From positions 248,001-312,000 of the forward strand of contig NZ_CP048814.1 in the NCBI RefSeq assembly GCF_014217785.1: a stretch of DNA of 64,000 nucleotides, read 5' to 3'. Position 1 is the stretch's first letter. Every line of letters begins with the position of its first letter. Shown piece after piece: positions 48,305 through 57,347 of this stretch. The notes under the pieces were generated by a model. That model saw only the letters and a list, made by a program, of their open reading frames with translations, was not told the origin of the DNA and did no database searches. Source of the DNA: Rhodococcus triatomae. Its GTDB lineage: Bacteria; Actinomycetota; Actinomycetes; Mycobacteriales; Mycobacteriaceae. Made by a program: the position numbers and the translations under genes.

Positions 48305-49180
48305 TCATCGGGCCCGGTGCGCCTGGGCCAGGCCCTGGGCGACGAGCAGGAAGCCGAGGACGAGTGCGGTGACGACCGCCAACGGGCCGATCGCATACAT
48401 GGGGTTCGCGTCGAGATTCGCGACGGAGTTCGAGATCAGCGATCCCAGCGAGGGCTCGGGCGCCCGCACGCCGACCCCGATGAAACTCATTCCCGCCTCG
48501 ACGAAGACGGCCACGGACAGGGACAGCGCCACCTGCACGCCGAGCGGCTCGAGCGAGTTCGGGAGGATGTGCGAGCGCAGGATCCACCAGTGCCCGGCGC
48601 CGATCACCTCGGCCGATTCGACGAACTGCAGCTCACGCACCTTCAGCACCGAGGAGCGGACCAGACGACCGAAGATGGGCACCTCGACGACGACGATGAC
48701 GATGCCCACGGTGACCGCGCCCGGACCCACCACGGCGGCCAGGGCGATACCGAGGATCAGTGCCGGGAACGCGAGCACGACATCGAACACCCGCTGGGTC
48801 ACGACGTCGGCGAACTGGTTCGTCGAGGACACCAGCCCCAGTGCGGTGCCCAGTGCCGCACCGACCGCGACCGCGGCGAACACGATCAGCAGGTTGGTCC
48901 GGATGCCGTGCGCGGTGCGCGTGAAGACGTCCCGGTTGACCTCGTCGGTGCCGAACCAGTGCGCCGAACCTGGCCCGACCAGGTTGGCGCCCTGGATCTG
49001 GTCGAACGGACCGTACGGCGTCAGCAGGGGCGCGAGGAGGCCGACCGCCGCGACGACGCCGACCAGCACCAGTCCGGCCAGCCCCTGACCACGGGTGAGT
49101 CCACGTAACGTACTGTGGCCGGGCGCTTTCCGCGCCACCGCGTCGTCGCCGGTGGGGGCCTCGGGGATCAGGACGGTCAT
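48305..49180 (-). CDS. ABC transporter permease, DppC type
   Basis: The 291-aa membrane protein has a cytoplasmic N-terminus and about six helices. The motif FGTDEVNRDVFTRTAHGIRTNL is typical of DppC/OppC, and the EAA region is SAEVIGAGHWWILRSHILPNSLEPL. ATG at 49180 overlaps the upstream permease stop by 4 bp. With the DppB-type subunit it forms the membrane channel, presumably for an organosulfur substrate, inferred from neighbours. Confidence 0.93.
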   Translation of the reverse strand: MTVLIPEAPTGDDAVARKAPGHSTLRGLTRGQGLAGLVLVGVVAAVGLLAPLLTPYGPFDQIQGANLVGPGSAHWFGTDEVNRDVFTRTAHGIRTNLLIVFAAVAVGAALGTALGLVSSTNQFADVVTQRVFDVVLAFPALILGIALAAVVGPGAVTVGIVIVVVEVPIFGRLVRSSVLKVRELQFVESAEVIGAGHWWILRSHILPNSLEPLGVQVALSLSVAVFVEAGMSFIGVGVRAPEPSLGSLISNSVANLDANPMYAIGPLAVVTALVLGFLLVAQGLAQAHRAR

Positions 49181-50136
49181 GAGCGGGCTCCGATACGGAT
49201 ACGGGGATCGAGAGTGGCGTTGAGGACGTCGGTGAGCAACTGCACGGCCACGAACACGGTGACCGACAACAACAGCAGCGCCTGGACGACGGGGTAGTCG
49301 CGGCGGCTGATCCCCTGTTCGACGAGCATCCCCACCCCGGGCCACGCGAAGATCGCCTCGACCAGAATCGCTCCGCCGAGCAACGACCCCGCCTGGATTC
49401 CGAGAACGGTCGTGACCGGGGGCAGCGCCGCGCGCAATGCCCCGTGGGTGACGATGTGGAAACGAGAGATTCCCAGCGCCTCCTGCGTGAGCACGTGCGG
49501 GGCGTTCATCTCGGTGCGCAGGGATTCGGTGAGGAAGCGGGTGAGTGCGGCCGCCGTCGGCAGCCCGAGGCACAGTGCGGGGAGCAGCAGATACTGCACG
49601 GTGATGTCCGGTCGTGCCAGGTACCCCTCGGGGGGGACACCACCGGCGGGCAGGATCGGAAGCGCGACCGCGAACACCAGGACGAACAGCACTCCGGTCA
49701 CGAAGGGCGGGAGCGCCACCGCGAGGGTGTTGGCACCGTTGACCAGCGCGGTGAGCCATCGGCGTGGCCACGCGACCGACGCGATGGACACGACGAGGGC
49801 GGTCACGATCGCGAACAGCAGCGCGGTGCCGGCGAGGACTGCGGTGTTGAGGAGGGCGTCGGCGAGCAGTTCGCCCACGCTGCCTCCGATCTGGTAACTC
49901 CGACCCAGATCACCGGTGACCGCACCGGTCATCCAGGAGAGGTACTGCTGCAGGACCGAGGCATCGAGGCCGAGCTCGCTGCGGATCGCGTCGATCGCCT
50001 CCGGCGTCGCGTCCGGTCCGGCGAGGGTCACCGCGGGGTCGCCGGGCACCAGGCGCAGGAGCAGGAAGATCGCGACCGAGGCGAGGAAGAGGACGACCAG
50101 CGCCGAGGGTAGTCGGGTGAACAGATAGCGTGTCAT
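49177..50136 (-). CDS. ABC transporter permease, DppB type
   Basis: The 319-aa membrane protein has a characteristic N-terminus MTRYLFTRLPSALVVLFLAS, the loop LVPGDPAVTLAGPDATPEAIDAIRSELGLD and the EAA region TQEALGISRFHIVTHGALRAALPP. All are typical of DppB/OppB. It is coupled to the DppC gene by a 4-bp overlap. It is separated from the upstream receptor gene by 127 bp containing 15-bp tandem repeats. Confidence 0.93.
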   Translation of the reverse strand: MTRYLFTRLPSALVVLFLASVAIFLLLRLVPGDPAVTLAGPDATPEAIDAIRSELGLDASVLQQYLSWMTGAVTGDLGRSYQIGGSVGELLADALLNTAVLAGTALLFAIVTALVVSIASVAWPRRWLTALVNGANTLAVALPPFVTGVLFVLVFAVALPILPAGGVPPEGYLARPDITVQYLLLPALCLGLPTAAALTRFLTESLRTEMNAPHVLTQEALGISRFHIVTHGALRAALPPVTTVLGIQAGSLLGGAILVEAIFAWPGVGMLVEQGISRRDYPVVQALLLLSVTVFVAVQLLTDVLNATLDPRIRIGARS

Positions 50137-50216
50137 CGCACAGTCTTTCGGCGGGAGAGATGTGGGGATACCGGAGGAACCGGGTCGGTCGCGGCGACGA
50201 CGAACGCGGCGCGGGC

Positions 50217-50270
50217 GATCACGGTGTGGCCGATCACGATGTGGCCGATCACGATGTGGCCGATCACGAC
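50217..50270. repeat. 15-bp tandem repeat between receptor and permease genes
   Basis: Three 15-bp units (50217-50231, 50232-50246, 50247-50261) differ by one base, and a partial fourth unit runs to about 50270. The array starts in the intergenic gap and runs over the stop codon of the receptor gene at 50264-50266. Confidence 0.85.
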
Positions 50271-51865
50271 AGGTACGCATTCGCCAATAGCGGCTCGGCA
50301 CGCCGATTCCACGCGAAGCCACCCACGCGCGCCGAGAGAACAGTGCGCGGGTCGATCACCGCGAGTTCGACGAGGAACAGCCCGTCCAACAGTGCGTCGT
50401 TGAGATCCGCGTAGCGTTCGATCGCCTCCGGGCCGGTGCCGTCGGCGATCTGCCACGCCGACTCCGCGGCGGCCAGATAGGTATCGGAGACGTAGTTGGA
50501 CGCGTTCTTCCTGGCGTTGAACGGGTAGGCGCTCACGGTCAGTGTCGACGGCGTGTACTGGGCGAAACCGTGTTGCAGGATCCACAGCCCCGCGAACTCG
50601 CCACCGATGAGCCGCTGCACGGCCACCGTCTGTTCCACCGGGTCCAGGTCCACGGTCACCCCGACGTCGGCGAGGTTCGCCTGGACGATCTGCGCGACCA
50701 CCTCGTACGTGGGGCTACCCGCCGGATACGTCAGGGGCAACGACGGCAGCGCGCCGAGCTCGGCGACGAGGGCGCGGGCGGCATCGCGATCCAGCGCGTA
50801 GCGCCGATCCTTCGACTCGTCGTAGGCGGGAGAATCCGCCGGCCAGGGAAGATTGGCCGCCCGGGCCGACCCTCGATAGACCTCCTCCACGATGCGCTCC
50901 CGGTCGACGGCGTACGCGATCACCTGGCGCAGCCGCACGTCGTCGAGCGGAGTCGCGGCGACGTTGACCCCCACGTACGTGTTCGACGTGGCACCTGCCA
51001 GGTCCACCACCCGGAAGCCACCGAGCCTGGCGAGGTTGTTCGCGTCGCGGAAGGTCAGGTCGCCGCTCAGGTCGATCCGTCCGGCCCGCACACTGGACAG
51101 CAACGCGGTCGCGTCCGGAATGACGTTCATCTCGATCGCGTCCAGGTACGGCCGTTCCGGTTCCCAGTAGTCGTCGTTGCGTTCGAAGACCACGCGGGCG
51201 TTGGGAGTTCGCGACGCGAAGCGGAACGGTCCGGTGCCGACATATGCCGTGCCGGCGAGAAGCTCGTCCACGCTCTCGGAGTCGATCATCGGCACCATCG
51301 AGAGCAGGTCGAAGAGATTTCCGATCGGGCGGGCCAGGGTGAGGACGAGCACGTGCGGATCGGTGCTGTCGTACCCGACGATCGCCGCGGCGGTGCTGCG
51401 CAACTGCGCTGTCCAGACCGGGTCGGCGTAGGTGCGCAGAGCGAATTCTGCGTCAGCGGACGTAAATTCGCGGCCGGTGTGGAATCGGACATCCGGGCGC
51501 AGACGGAGCGTGTAGGTCAGCCCGTCGTCCGAGCGACTCCACTCGGTCGCGAGTGACGGCCTCGGATCGAGCCCCTCACCGGAGTACTCGACGAGCCGGT
51601 CGAACACGACACCCGTGGTGAGCATCTGGGTGTTGTTGGTGCCCGTCATGACCGCCCCGGCCACCAGGTCGGCGAGAACGCCGACGCGCAACGTCCCGCC
51701 CCGGACGGGTGTTCCGTCACCGACCGGCTCTCCGGCGGAACGCAATTCGGCCACCGCGGAGGAGCAGCCGGAGGCGGCGGCCGTGCCCGCGACGGCGACC
51801 GCGGCGAGCCCCGCGATCCGCAGGAACGAACGCCGGGAAGCCGGCAGGGAGGGGTGCGTACTCAC
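50264..51865 (-). CDS. ABC transporter substrate-binding lipoprotein, DppA type (family 5)
   Basis: The 533-aa family-5 receptor has a Tat-type signal (SRRSFLRIAGLAAVAVAG, Arg11-Arg12) ending in lipobox ASGC (Cys34), so it is exported folded and lipidated. The body has the SBP_bac_5 blocks LATEWSRSDDGLTYTLRLRPDVRFHTG and VNVAATPLDDVRLRQVIAYAVDRE. The ligand is unknown; the dioxygenase and sulfatase nearby suggest sulfonates or sulfate esters. GTG at 51865 is chosen over longer frames. It is the first gene of the operon. Confidence 0.92.
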   Translation of the reverse strand: MSTHPSLPASRRSFLRIAGLAAVAVAGTAAASGCSSAVAELRSAGEPVGDGTPVRGGTLRVGVLADLVAGAVMTGTNNTQMLTTGVVFDRLVEYSGEGLDPRPSLATEWSRSDDGLTYTLRLRPDVRFHTGREFTSADAEFALRTYADPVWTAQLRSTAAAIVGYDSTDPHVLVLTLARPIGNLFDLLSMVPMIDSESVDELLAGTAYVGTGPFRFASRTPNARVVFERNDDYWEPERPYLDAIEMNVIPDATALLSSVRAGRIDLSGDLTFRDANNLARLGGFRVVDLAGATSNTYVGVNVAATPLDDVRLRQVIAYAVDRERIVEEVYRGSARAANLPWPADSPAYDESKDRRYALDRDAARALVAELGALPSLPLTYPAGSPTYEVVAQIVQANLADVGVTVDLDPVEQTVAVQRLIGGEFAGLWILQHGFAQYTPSTLTVSAYPFNARKNASNYVSDTYLAAAESAWQIADGTGPEAIERYADLNDALLDGLFLVELAVIDPRTVLSARVGGFAWNRRAEPLLANAYLS

Positions 51866-52377
51866 TTCGAGCCCTTCGAGATGTGCGAGAGCCGGCCCGC
51901 ACACCGAAGGCGGACCGACCGGCGCGTCGGCACCGCGGACAGCGGCCGCCGACGACGGGACGGTGGATGACTGCGGTGCGCAGGGAATCGGGATCCGGAC
52001 GCGAGGCCGGAGACCGGTCAGACGTGGGAGCGCACCGTGACGCTGCGACAGCGCAGCGCACGGGGACAACACAACTCACGAGCCAGTGGCAGCCGAGAGC
52101 CCAGCGCGACGGTCACATACGTGACCCGCGGGGCGGGGACTCGACTGGTGGGCATGCGGAAGAAACTAAGGGCCCCGGGTATTTCCCGCAAGCGCCGGAG
52201 AACCCGGGAGAGTTTTACTCACCCTGGTTCGAGAGTGCTTCAACCTCTGTACCTGCACGGATATTTGCTCACACCGATTTCATCGCTGTCATGTCGAATG
52301 AGCTGGTGATGTACTGGCCGGGTTCCCGCCGGTGAGGTACCGGTGCGGGTTCCGGTCCGAGAGAAGGTTGATACTCC
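51866..52377. other. Divergent regulatory region between the ABC receptor and sulfatase genes
   Basis: This 512-bp stretch separates the two sulfur-related units. A Cys-rich small ORF lies on the minus strand (52018-52116). Bases 52156-52377 are less GC-rich and probably hold promoters for both directions. I see no dyad convincing enough to call an operator. Confidence 0.6.
52018..52116 (-). CDS. Possible Cys-codon leader peptide upstream of the ABC operon
   Basis: The GTG-initiated frame of 32 codons starts MTVALGSRLPLARELCCPRA and ends RSHV. It has tandem TGT-TGT codons (Cys16-Cys17) and a third Cys at 23. An in-frame ATG at 52155 would lengthen it to 45 aa. It lies 152 bp upstream of the receptor gene. 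In mycobacteria, short ORFs with runs of Cys codons act as cysteine-responsive attenuators of sulfur operons; the position here fits. No Shine-Dalgarno is evident, so the call is tentative. Confidence 0.35.
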   Translation of the reverse strand: MTVALGSRLPLARELCCPRALRCRSVTVRSHV

Positions 52378-54696
52378 ATGCCCCTCCCCCCGTACGCCCG
52401 CGGCTACGAAGGATTCGACGGCACCGTCGGCCGTACCGGTGCCGACTCCAGCCCGAGTTGGCCCGCGTCCGTCACCGCGCCGAGCGGGGCGCCGAACATC
52501 GTCGTCGTCCTCATCGACGACATGGGCTTCTCCGACATCGGCCCGTTCGGGTCGGAGATCGACACGCCCCACCTGGATCGGGTCGCGGAATCCGGTGTCC
52601 GGCTGACGAACTACCACACCACTCCCCTGTGCTCACCGTCGCGCGCGGCCCTGCTCACCGGGCTCAATCCGCACCGGGCCGGTTACGGATTCGTCGCCAA
52701 CGCCGATCCGGGCTACCCGGGTGTGCGCCTCGAGTTGGCCGACGACGTTCTCACTCTGCCGGAGATCCTGCGGGATTCGGGTTACGCGACCTACGCGGTC
52801 GGCAAGTGGCACCTGGTACGCGACGCGAACATGAGCCCGGGACGCACTCGGGACTCCTGGCCGACCCAACGTGGCTTCGATCGCTACTACGGCTCGCTGG
52901 AGGGGCTCAACTCGTTCTTCCATCCCAATCAGCTGGTGTCGGACAACTCCGTGGTGGACGTCGAGGAGTACCCGGAGGACTACTACCTGACGGACGATCT
53001 CACCGACAAGGCCGTGTCCTACATCAAGGACCTGCGCGCCCACGACGCCGACAAGCCGTTCTTCCTGTATTTCGCGCACGTCGCGATGCACGGCCCGCTG
53101 CAGGCGAAGGAGACCGACATCGCCAAGTACCGCGGCCGGTACGCACAGGGCTGGGACGAGGTCCGCCGGTCCCGGTTCGCCCGGCAACTGGCCGCGGGCC
53201 TGTTTCCCGAGGGAACGCAGGACGCCCGCAACGTGCTGGGCGGCTTCGAGGTTCCGTCGTGGGACTCGCTCACCGACGACCAGAAGGACCGTTTCGCCCG
53301 CTACCAGGAGGTGTACGCGGCGATGGTCGATTCGATCGACCAGTCCGTCGGCCGCATCCTGGACACCCTGGACGAACTCGGCGAGGCCGACAACACCATC
53401 ATCGTGTTCACCACCGACAACGGCGGAACCGCCGAGGGCGGAGCCGAAGGCACCCGCAGCTACTTCGCCGAGTTCGCGCACGTCCAGGACCCGGAGTGGG
53501 TGGGTGACACGCCCCACGATCCCGAGTTGATCGGCTCGGCACAGCTCGGTGTGCACTATCCCCGCGGATGGGCGCAGGCGTCGAACACCCCGTTCCGCTT
53601 CTACAAGGGCCAGTCGTATGCCGGAGGTGTGCGGGTGCCGCTCCTGGTCTCGTGGCCGCAGGGCCTGCCCCGGGCCGAGGGCGACGACGGTGTCCGCACC
53701 GAGTTCACCTACGTCACGGACTTGGCGCCCACGCTGCTCGACCTCGCCGGAGTCGACCGCCCGGGCGAACGCAAGGGTCTGTCCGCCAAGGACTTCGACG
53801 GGGTGTCGGCGGCGGGTGTGCTGCGTGACGCCGCGGCCGGCTCGCGGCACACCGAGCAGTACACCGAGATGACCGGCAATCGCGGGTTCTACCGAGACGG
53901 GTGGAAGTTGCTGGCGCTCAACCCGACACTGCTGGATCCGGGTTCGGACATCGACGCACCGACGTGGGAACTGTTCGATGTCCGCTCGGATCCGACGGAG
54001 CTGAACGATCTCGCCGGCGAGTACCCGGAGAAGGTCGAGGAACTGGCTCGGGCCTGGGACGAGGCCGCGTGGGCGAACACCGTGTTCCCGCTTCTCGGTA
54101 ACCAGGTGGGGGCCCGCCGCCGGCCGGACGAGGAGCGCTACACCCGTCCGGTGCGACTGCTGGCGGGCACCCCGACACTCGAACGCTACCGCAGCTCGCG
54201 TCTCGTCGCCTTCAGGAACTGGAGCGCCGAGGTCGAGCTCGAGGGCTATCGCCCCGGCGACGAGGGCGTGCTCGTCGCACACGGCGATCCCCAGGGCGGC
54301 TACCTGCTGTACGTCGAGGACGGTCGGCTCCACTTCGGCTACAACGCCTATGGCGTCTACCGGGATCTCGACGCCGGTCCGGTGCCGTCGGGGGCGACAC
54401 GGATCGCGCTGTCCGCGACGGTGGTCCCGCGCCTGCGCTCGAACTTCGAGGTCCGCATCGACGACACCCCGGCCGCGTCCGTCGAGCAGATCCAACTCGT
54501 CGGCATGGCGCCGTGGACGGGGATCTCCGTCGGTCTCGATGCCCGAGGACCGGTCGCGTGGGACCTGCGGGAACGTCGCGGCGTATTCCGCTACACCGGC
54601 GCCCTGCGGGCCGTGACGTACACCCCCGGCCCGGTGAGCACTCCGGCCGCGGTGGTCGAGGCCGTCGAGCGCGAGTACGAACTGATCGCCGACTGA
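52378..54696 (+). CDS. Type I (formylglycine) sulfatase
   Basis: The 772-aa arylsulfatase-family enzyme has metal residues Asp47/Asp48 (VVLIDDMGFSD) and Cys85 in CSPSRAALLTG, the Cys to be oxidised to formylglycine. VGKWHL and DNGGTAEGG complete the site. A C-terminal beta-sandwich of about 200 residues follows. There is no signal peptide, so it acts in the cytosol on imported sulfate esters. ATG at 52378 with AGAAGG upstream is used. It is divergent from the ABC/TauD-type operon. A formylglycine-generating enzyme must be encoded elsewhere. Confidence 0.93.
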   Translation: MPLPPYARGYEGFDGTVGRTGADSSPSWPASVTAPSGAPNIVVVLIDDMGFSDIGPFGSEIDTPHLDRVAESGVRLTNYHTTPLCSPSRAALLTGLNPHRAGYGFVANADPGYPGVRLELADDVLTLPEILRDSGYATYAVGKWHLVRDANMSPGRTRDSWPTQRGFDRYYGSLEGLNSFFHPNQLVSDNSVVDVEEYPEDYYLTDDLTDKAVSYIKDLRAHDADKPFFLYFAHVAMHGPLQAKETDIAKYRGRYAQGWDEVRRSRFARQLAAGLFPEGTQDARNVLGGFEVPSWDSLTDDQKDRFARYQEVYAAMVDSIDQSVGRILDTLDELGEADNTIIVFTTDNGGTAEGGAEGTRSYFAEFAHVQDPEWVGDTPHDPELIGSAQLGVHYPRGWAQASNTPFRFYKGQSYAGGVRVPLLVSWPQGLPRAEGDDGVRTEFTYVTDLAPTLLDLAGVDRPGERKGLSAKDFDGVSAAGVLRDAAAGSRHTEQYTEMTGNRGFYRDGWKLLALNPTLLDPGSDIDAPTWELFDVRSDPTELNDLAGEYPEKVEELARAWDEAAWANTVFPLLGNQVGARRRPDEERYTRPVRLLAGTPTLERYRSSRLVAFRNWSAEVELEGYRPGDEGVLVAHGDPQGGYLLYVEDGRLHFGYNAYGVYRDLDAGPVPSGATRIALSATVVPRLRSNFEVRIDDTPAASVEQIQLVGMAPWTGISVGLDARGPVAWDLRERRGVFRYTGALRAVTYTPGPVSTPAAVVEAVEREYELIAD

Positions 54697-54716
54697 GCCG
54701 TCGAGCCCGACACACA

Positions 54717-54752
54717 CGGCGGGGGTGGTGCTCGTGGGCACCACCCCCGCCG
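54717..54752. terminator. Terminator between sulfatase and binding-protein genes
   Basis: The perfect 15-bp GC-rich stem (54717-54731 with 54738-54752) has a 6-nt loop. It lies between two convergent genes and can serve both. Confidence 0.85.
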
Positions 54753-54784
54753 CGACGGTTCACCGGGCCGATCGACCCACCGGG

Positions 54785-55816
54785 TCAGCCGATCAGTTCC
54801 TCGAATTCGGACCACCGGGCGTCGGCGTCGTCCGCGCCGGCTACGCCTGCGTAGTCCTCGGCCTCGAGCACCTGGAGATCGCGGATGATCCAGAACGTGC
54901 CGAACGGATGGTTCGCCGCCCACAGGTCACCGTTGACGCGGGCGAGGTTTCCGTCGCGGACACCCTGGAGACTGTCGAATCCGGGAGTGCGCTCCACGAC
55001 CTCCGCCGAGTAGATGCCCTCGTCGAACACGACGATGATGTCGGCATCCTGGGTGCCGAGATTCTCCTCCGAGACCGGCGTGAACGGACGTCCGCCGGAC
55101 CCCTCGGGCAGCGGCGCCGTCTGGAGTTCGGGGCCGGTGAACCCGGCGGCGCGCAGGATCGTCGAGGACGCGGAGTCCGGGGTGGGGACGGCGACGATGC
55201 CGCGGGCGGACTCGAGCACCGACAGCGAGCGTGGGTTCTCCTGCGTCGCGGACTTCAGCTCGTCGAGTTGGCCCTCGAGCGCGGTCGTCACCTGAGCCGC
55301 CTCGTCGGCGCGGTCGAAAGCCTCACCGTAGAAGTCGAGGTTTTCCTGCCAGCTGACGGTGGTGGCCGGGCCGGGGAGGGTCGGAATGGCGTCGGCCATC
55401 GAGCGGTAGTAGCGGTCGTCGCCGTAGGAGGTGAGGACGACGAGGTCGGGATCCTCGGCGAGCACCTGCTCCGGGTCCGGTAGGCCCATCGGCGGCACCT
55501 CGATGACCTTCGAGCCGGCGTTACCCAGGATCTGGGCTCCGATCTGCGAGCCGAAGCTGGTGAACGTCACGTCCGGCACGATGCCGACCGCGAGGAGGTT
55601 CAGTCCCGCGTACTCGTCGGTGACGACGATGTTGTCGAGTTCCGCCGGAATCACGGTGCTGCCGTACTCGTGCTCCACCGTCCGCGGCTCGGCCGGGGCC
55701 GCCGTGGTCGTCGTGGCTTCCTCGGAGCTCTCGTCCGACGAGCACGCCGATGCTCCGACGAGGAGCCCGATCGTGGCGATCGCACCCAGAACCCGTCCGA
55801 ATCCTGCTCTCTTCAC
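54785..55816 (-). CDS. Iron-siderophore-type substrate-binding lipoprotein
   Basis: The 343-aa class III binding protein has a signal with lipobox ASAC (Cys25), then an acidic Thr-rich linker. The family blocks are RTVEHEYGSTVIPAELDNIVVTDEYAGLNLLAVG and DPEQVLAEDPDLVVLTSYG. The ligand is probably a ferric siderophore. GTG at 55816 has GAGGTGA upstream. There is no permease or ATPase beside it and no riboswitch like the one before the other class III protein at 43823. It converges on the sulfatase. Confidence 0.88.
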   Translation of the reverse strand: MKRAGFGRVLGAIATIGLLVGASACSSDESSEEATTTTAAPAEPRTVEHEYGSTVIPAELDNIVVTDEYAGLNLLAVGIVPDVTFTSFGSQIGAQILGNAGSKVIEVPPMGLPDPEQVLAEDPDLVVLTSYGDDRYYRSMADAIPTLPGPATTVSWQENLDFYGEAFDRADEAAQVTTALEGQLDELKSATQENPRSLSVLESARGIVAVPTPDSASSTILRAAGFTGPELQTAPLPEGSGGRPFTPVSEENLGTQDADIIVVFDEGIYSAEVVERTPGFDSLQGVRDGNLARVNGDLWAANHPFGTFWIIRDLQVLEAEDYAGVAGADDADARWSEFEELIG

Positions 55817-55937
55817 TGTTTCACCTCGTGGGATCAGCCTTGACCGCCGAGTCTCGGCAGCTCTTCCAGGATCGCGCGTCCGCCCCGCCACGTCCACAGG
55901 CTCGATTCGACACGGCCGGCTCTCGGCAGGACTCGAG

Positions 55938-56486
55938 TCAGCGAGGCGCGTACCGCAACGCCAGCGCCCCCGAACCGAACTCGTACCGACTCAGGAGCCT
56001 CAGGTCGACATACTCCGACAGCCCCGCGAACAGTGTCGGTCCGTGGCCTGCCAACCTGGGGTGCACCACGAACTCGTACTCGTCGATCAGGCCCAGCTCC
56101 GTCAAGGCGAACGCGAGCCGTACGCCTCCCACGAACAGGCCCTCGCCCGGCTCCTGCTTCAGTGCGCGGACAGCTGTCTCCAGATCCCCGCGCAGCAGCT
56201 CCGCATTCCAGTCGACCCGTTCCAGGGTGCTCGACACGACGTACTTCTTCGCCGCGTCGATCGTCTCGGCGAACGGTCTCGTCCACTCGGGCATCTCCTC
56301 GGACCGTCCCGAGGACGGCCGCCACGCCGCCTCCATCAGCTCGTAGGTCACCCGCCCGAAGAGGAGCGCATCGGCCTGACCGATGTTCTCCATCGCCCGA
56401 CGATGCAGCTCCTCGTCCGCGACCGCCGCGCGATGATCGCAGCACCCGTCGAGGGTGACGTTGACGGAGTATCGAAGAGGCCGCAT
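55938..56486 (-). CDS. Dihydrofolate-reductase-fold protein (RibD C-terminal family)
   Basis: The 182-aa protein belongs to the RibD_C/YwjB group: RPLRYSVNVTLDGCCDH, ADALLFGRVTYELMEAAW, KKYVVSSTLERVDWNAELLRGD and LFVGGVRLAFALTELGLIDEYEFVVHP. Such proteins bind NADPH but the substrate is unknown. They often accompany general detoxification genes. ATG at 56486 is chosen over the frame reaching 56645. The alpha/beta-hydrolase pseudogene lies divergently upstream. Confidence 0.88.
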   Translation of the reverse strand: MRPLRYSVNVTLDGCCDHRAAVADEELHRRAMENIGQADALLFGRVTYELMEAAWRPSSGRSEEMPEWTRPFAETIDAAKKYVVSSTLERVDWNAELLRGDLETAVRALKQEPGEGLFVGGVRLAFALTELGLIDEYEFVVHPRLAGHGPTLFAGLSEYVDLRLLSRYEFGSGALALRYAPR

Positions 56487-56610
56487 CACCTCAGCGTATC
56501 GACGCGCGCGCCCGCGAAAGGGGAAACGGACTGCCCTCCGGGCTCTGTACATGCCACCGTCGACCTCCTTCCCCTTCCTAGGATGGGAGTAATCGCGGAA
56601 GGGCAGGAGC

Positions 56611-57097
56611 ATGCCGAATGTGACGTCGGCCGATGGCACACACATCGGCTACGACTGGTTCGGCCACGAAGGCCCGGCGCGGACGCGGCGACAGCGGCGA
56701 CACTCATCCGTACGCGGTGCAACGCGAGGTGGAGGACCTCGCGGCCGTCGTCGACGCGGCCGGTGGGCGAGCACACCTGTTCGGCGCGTCCTCGGGTGGC
56801 GCACTCGCCCTCGAGGCGGCCGCCGCCGGACTGCCTGTCGAGCGGATCGCCGCGTTGGACGCCGACGACCGAGACGAGGCGCTGCGCCTGTTCATGCGGC
56901 TCGCCTGCTCGTCCGACGAGGACATCGCCACCGCCGAAGCCGCACCGATCTGGCCGGAGCTGCGAACGCTCGCGCCGACCCTTCGCTACGACGCCGCCTG
57001 TCTCTCCGACGCACGACGAGCCACGATCGAGGTCCCTGGACACGTCCCCGAACCGGTGCTCCTCGGGCCGATCCTGGCCAGCTTCTATACCCGCTGA
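56611..57097 (+). pseudogene. Deleted and frameshifted alpha/beta hydrolase
   Basis: The start MPNVTSADGTHIGYDWFG is intact in one frame. The chain then jumps frame into GRGDSGDTHPYAVQREVEDL with loss of the expected oxyanion region. The nucleophile elbow FGASSGGALALEAA is present, but the following segment, the acid residue and the histidine region are missing. The 3' part (VEVPGHV-like, ending LASFYTR) is short. At least two internal deletions relative to this hydrolase type are inferred from memory of the family, so it is non-functional. Confidence 0.8.
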
Positions 57098-57135
57098 ACG
57101 CCTGCCGGGGCGCAGCACGAACTACGACTTTCCGG

Positions 57136-57209
57136 TGGGGCGGGCGGGGCTCGAACCCGCGACCAATGGATTATGAGTCCACGGCTCTAACCGACTGAGC
57201 TACCGCCCC
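57136..57209 (-). tRNA. tRNA with CAT anticodon (Ile2 or elongator Met)
   Basis: The 74-nt cloverleaf has acceptor GGGGCGG/CCGCCCC with discriminator A, D-arm GCTCAGTCGGTTAGAGC, anticodon stem GTGGA/TCCAT with loop CTCATAA, and T-arm GCGGGTTCGAGCCCCGC. No CCA is encoded. A CAT anticodon outside the initiator class is either Met or lysidine-modified Ile2. The TTGGTCGC variable region resembles E. coli ileX, so Ile2 is favoured but not proven. Confidence 0.93.
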
Positions 57210-57347
57210 ATCGCTGCAGTACAGCGCGTTCGCATGGTACCGACCGGGCGCGTGCGTGGTGCACGCGGGACGGGTGTGGTGTCCATCGTTCGAGATCGAA
57301 GTAACCGGTCCGTGACGAACCGGCCGCGGATCGTTATGCTCGCCGCC

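Noticed and set aside
50217-50270. 15-bp tandem repeats considered as iterons of an origin
   Set aside because: They lie within a chromosomal transporter operon with no replication gene nearby.
52633-54744. 703-codon frame antisense to the sulfatase
   Set aside because: No recognisable domain and it crosses the terminator at 54717-54752.
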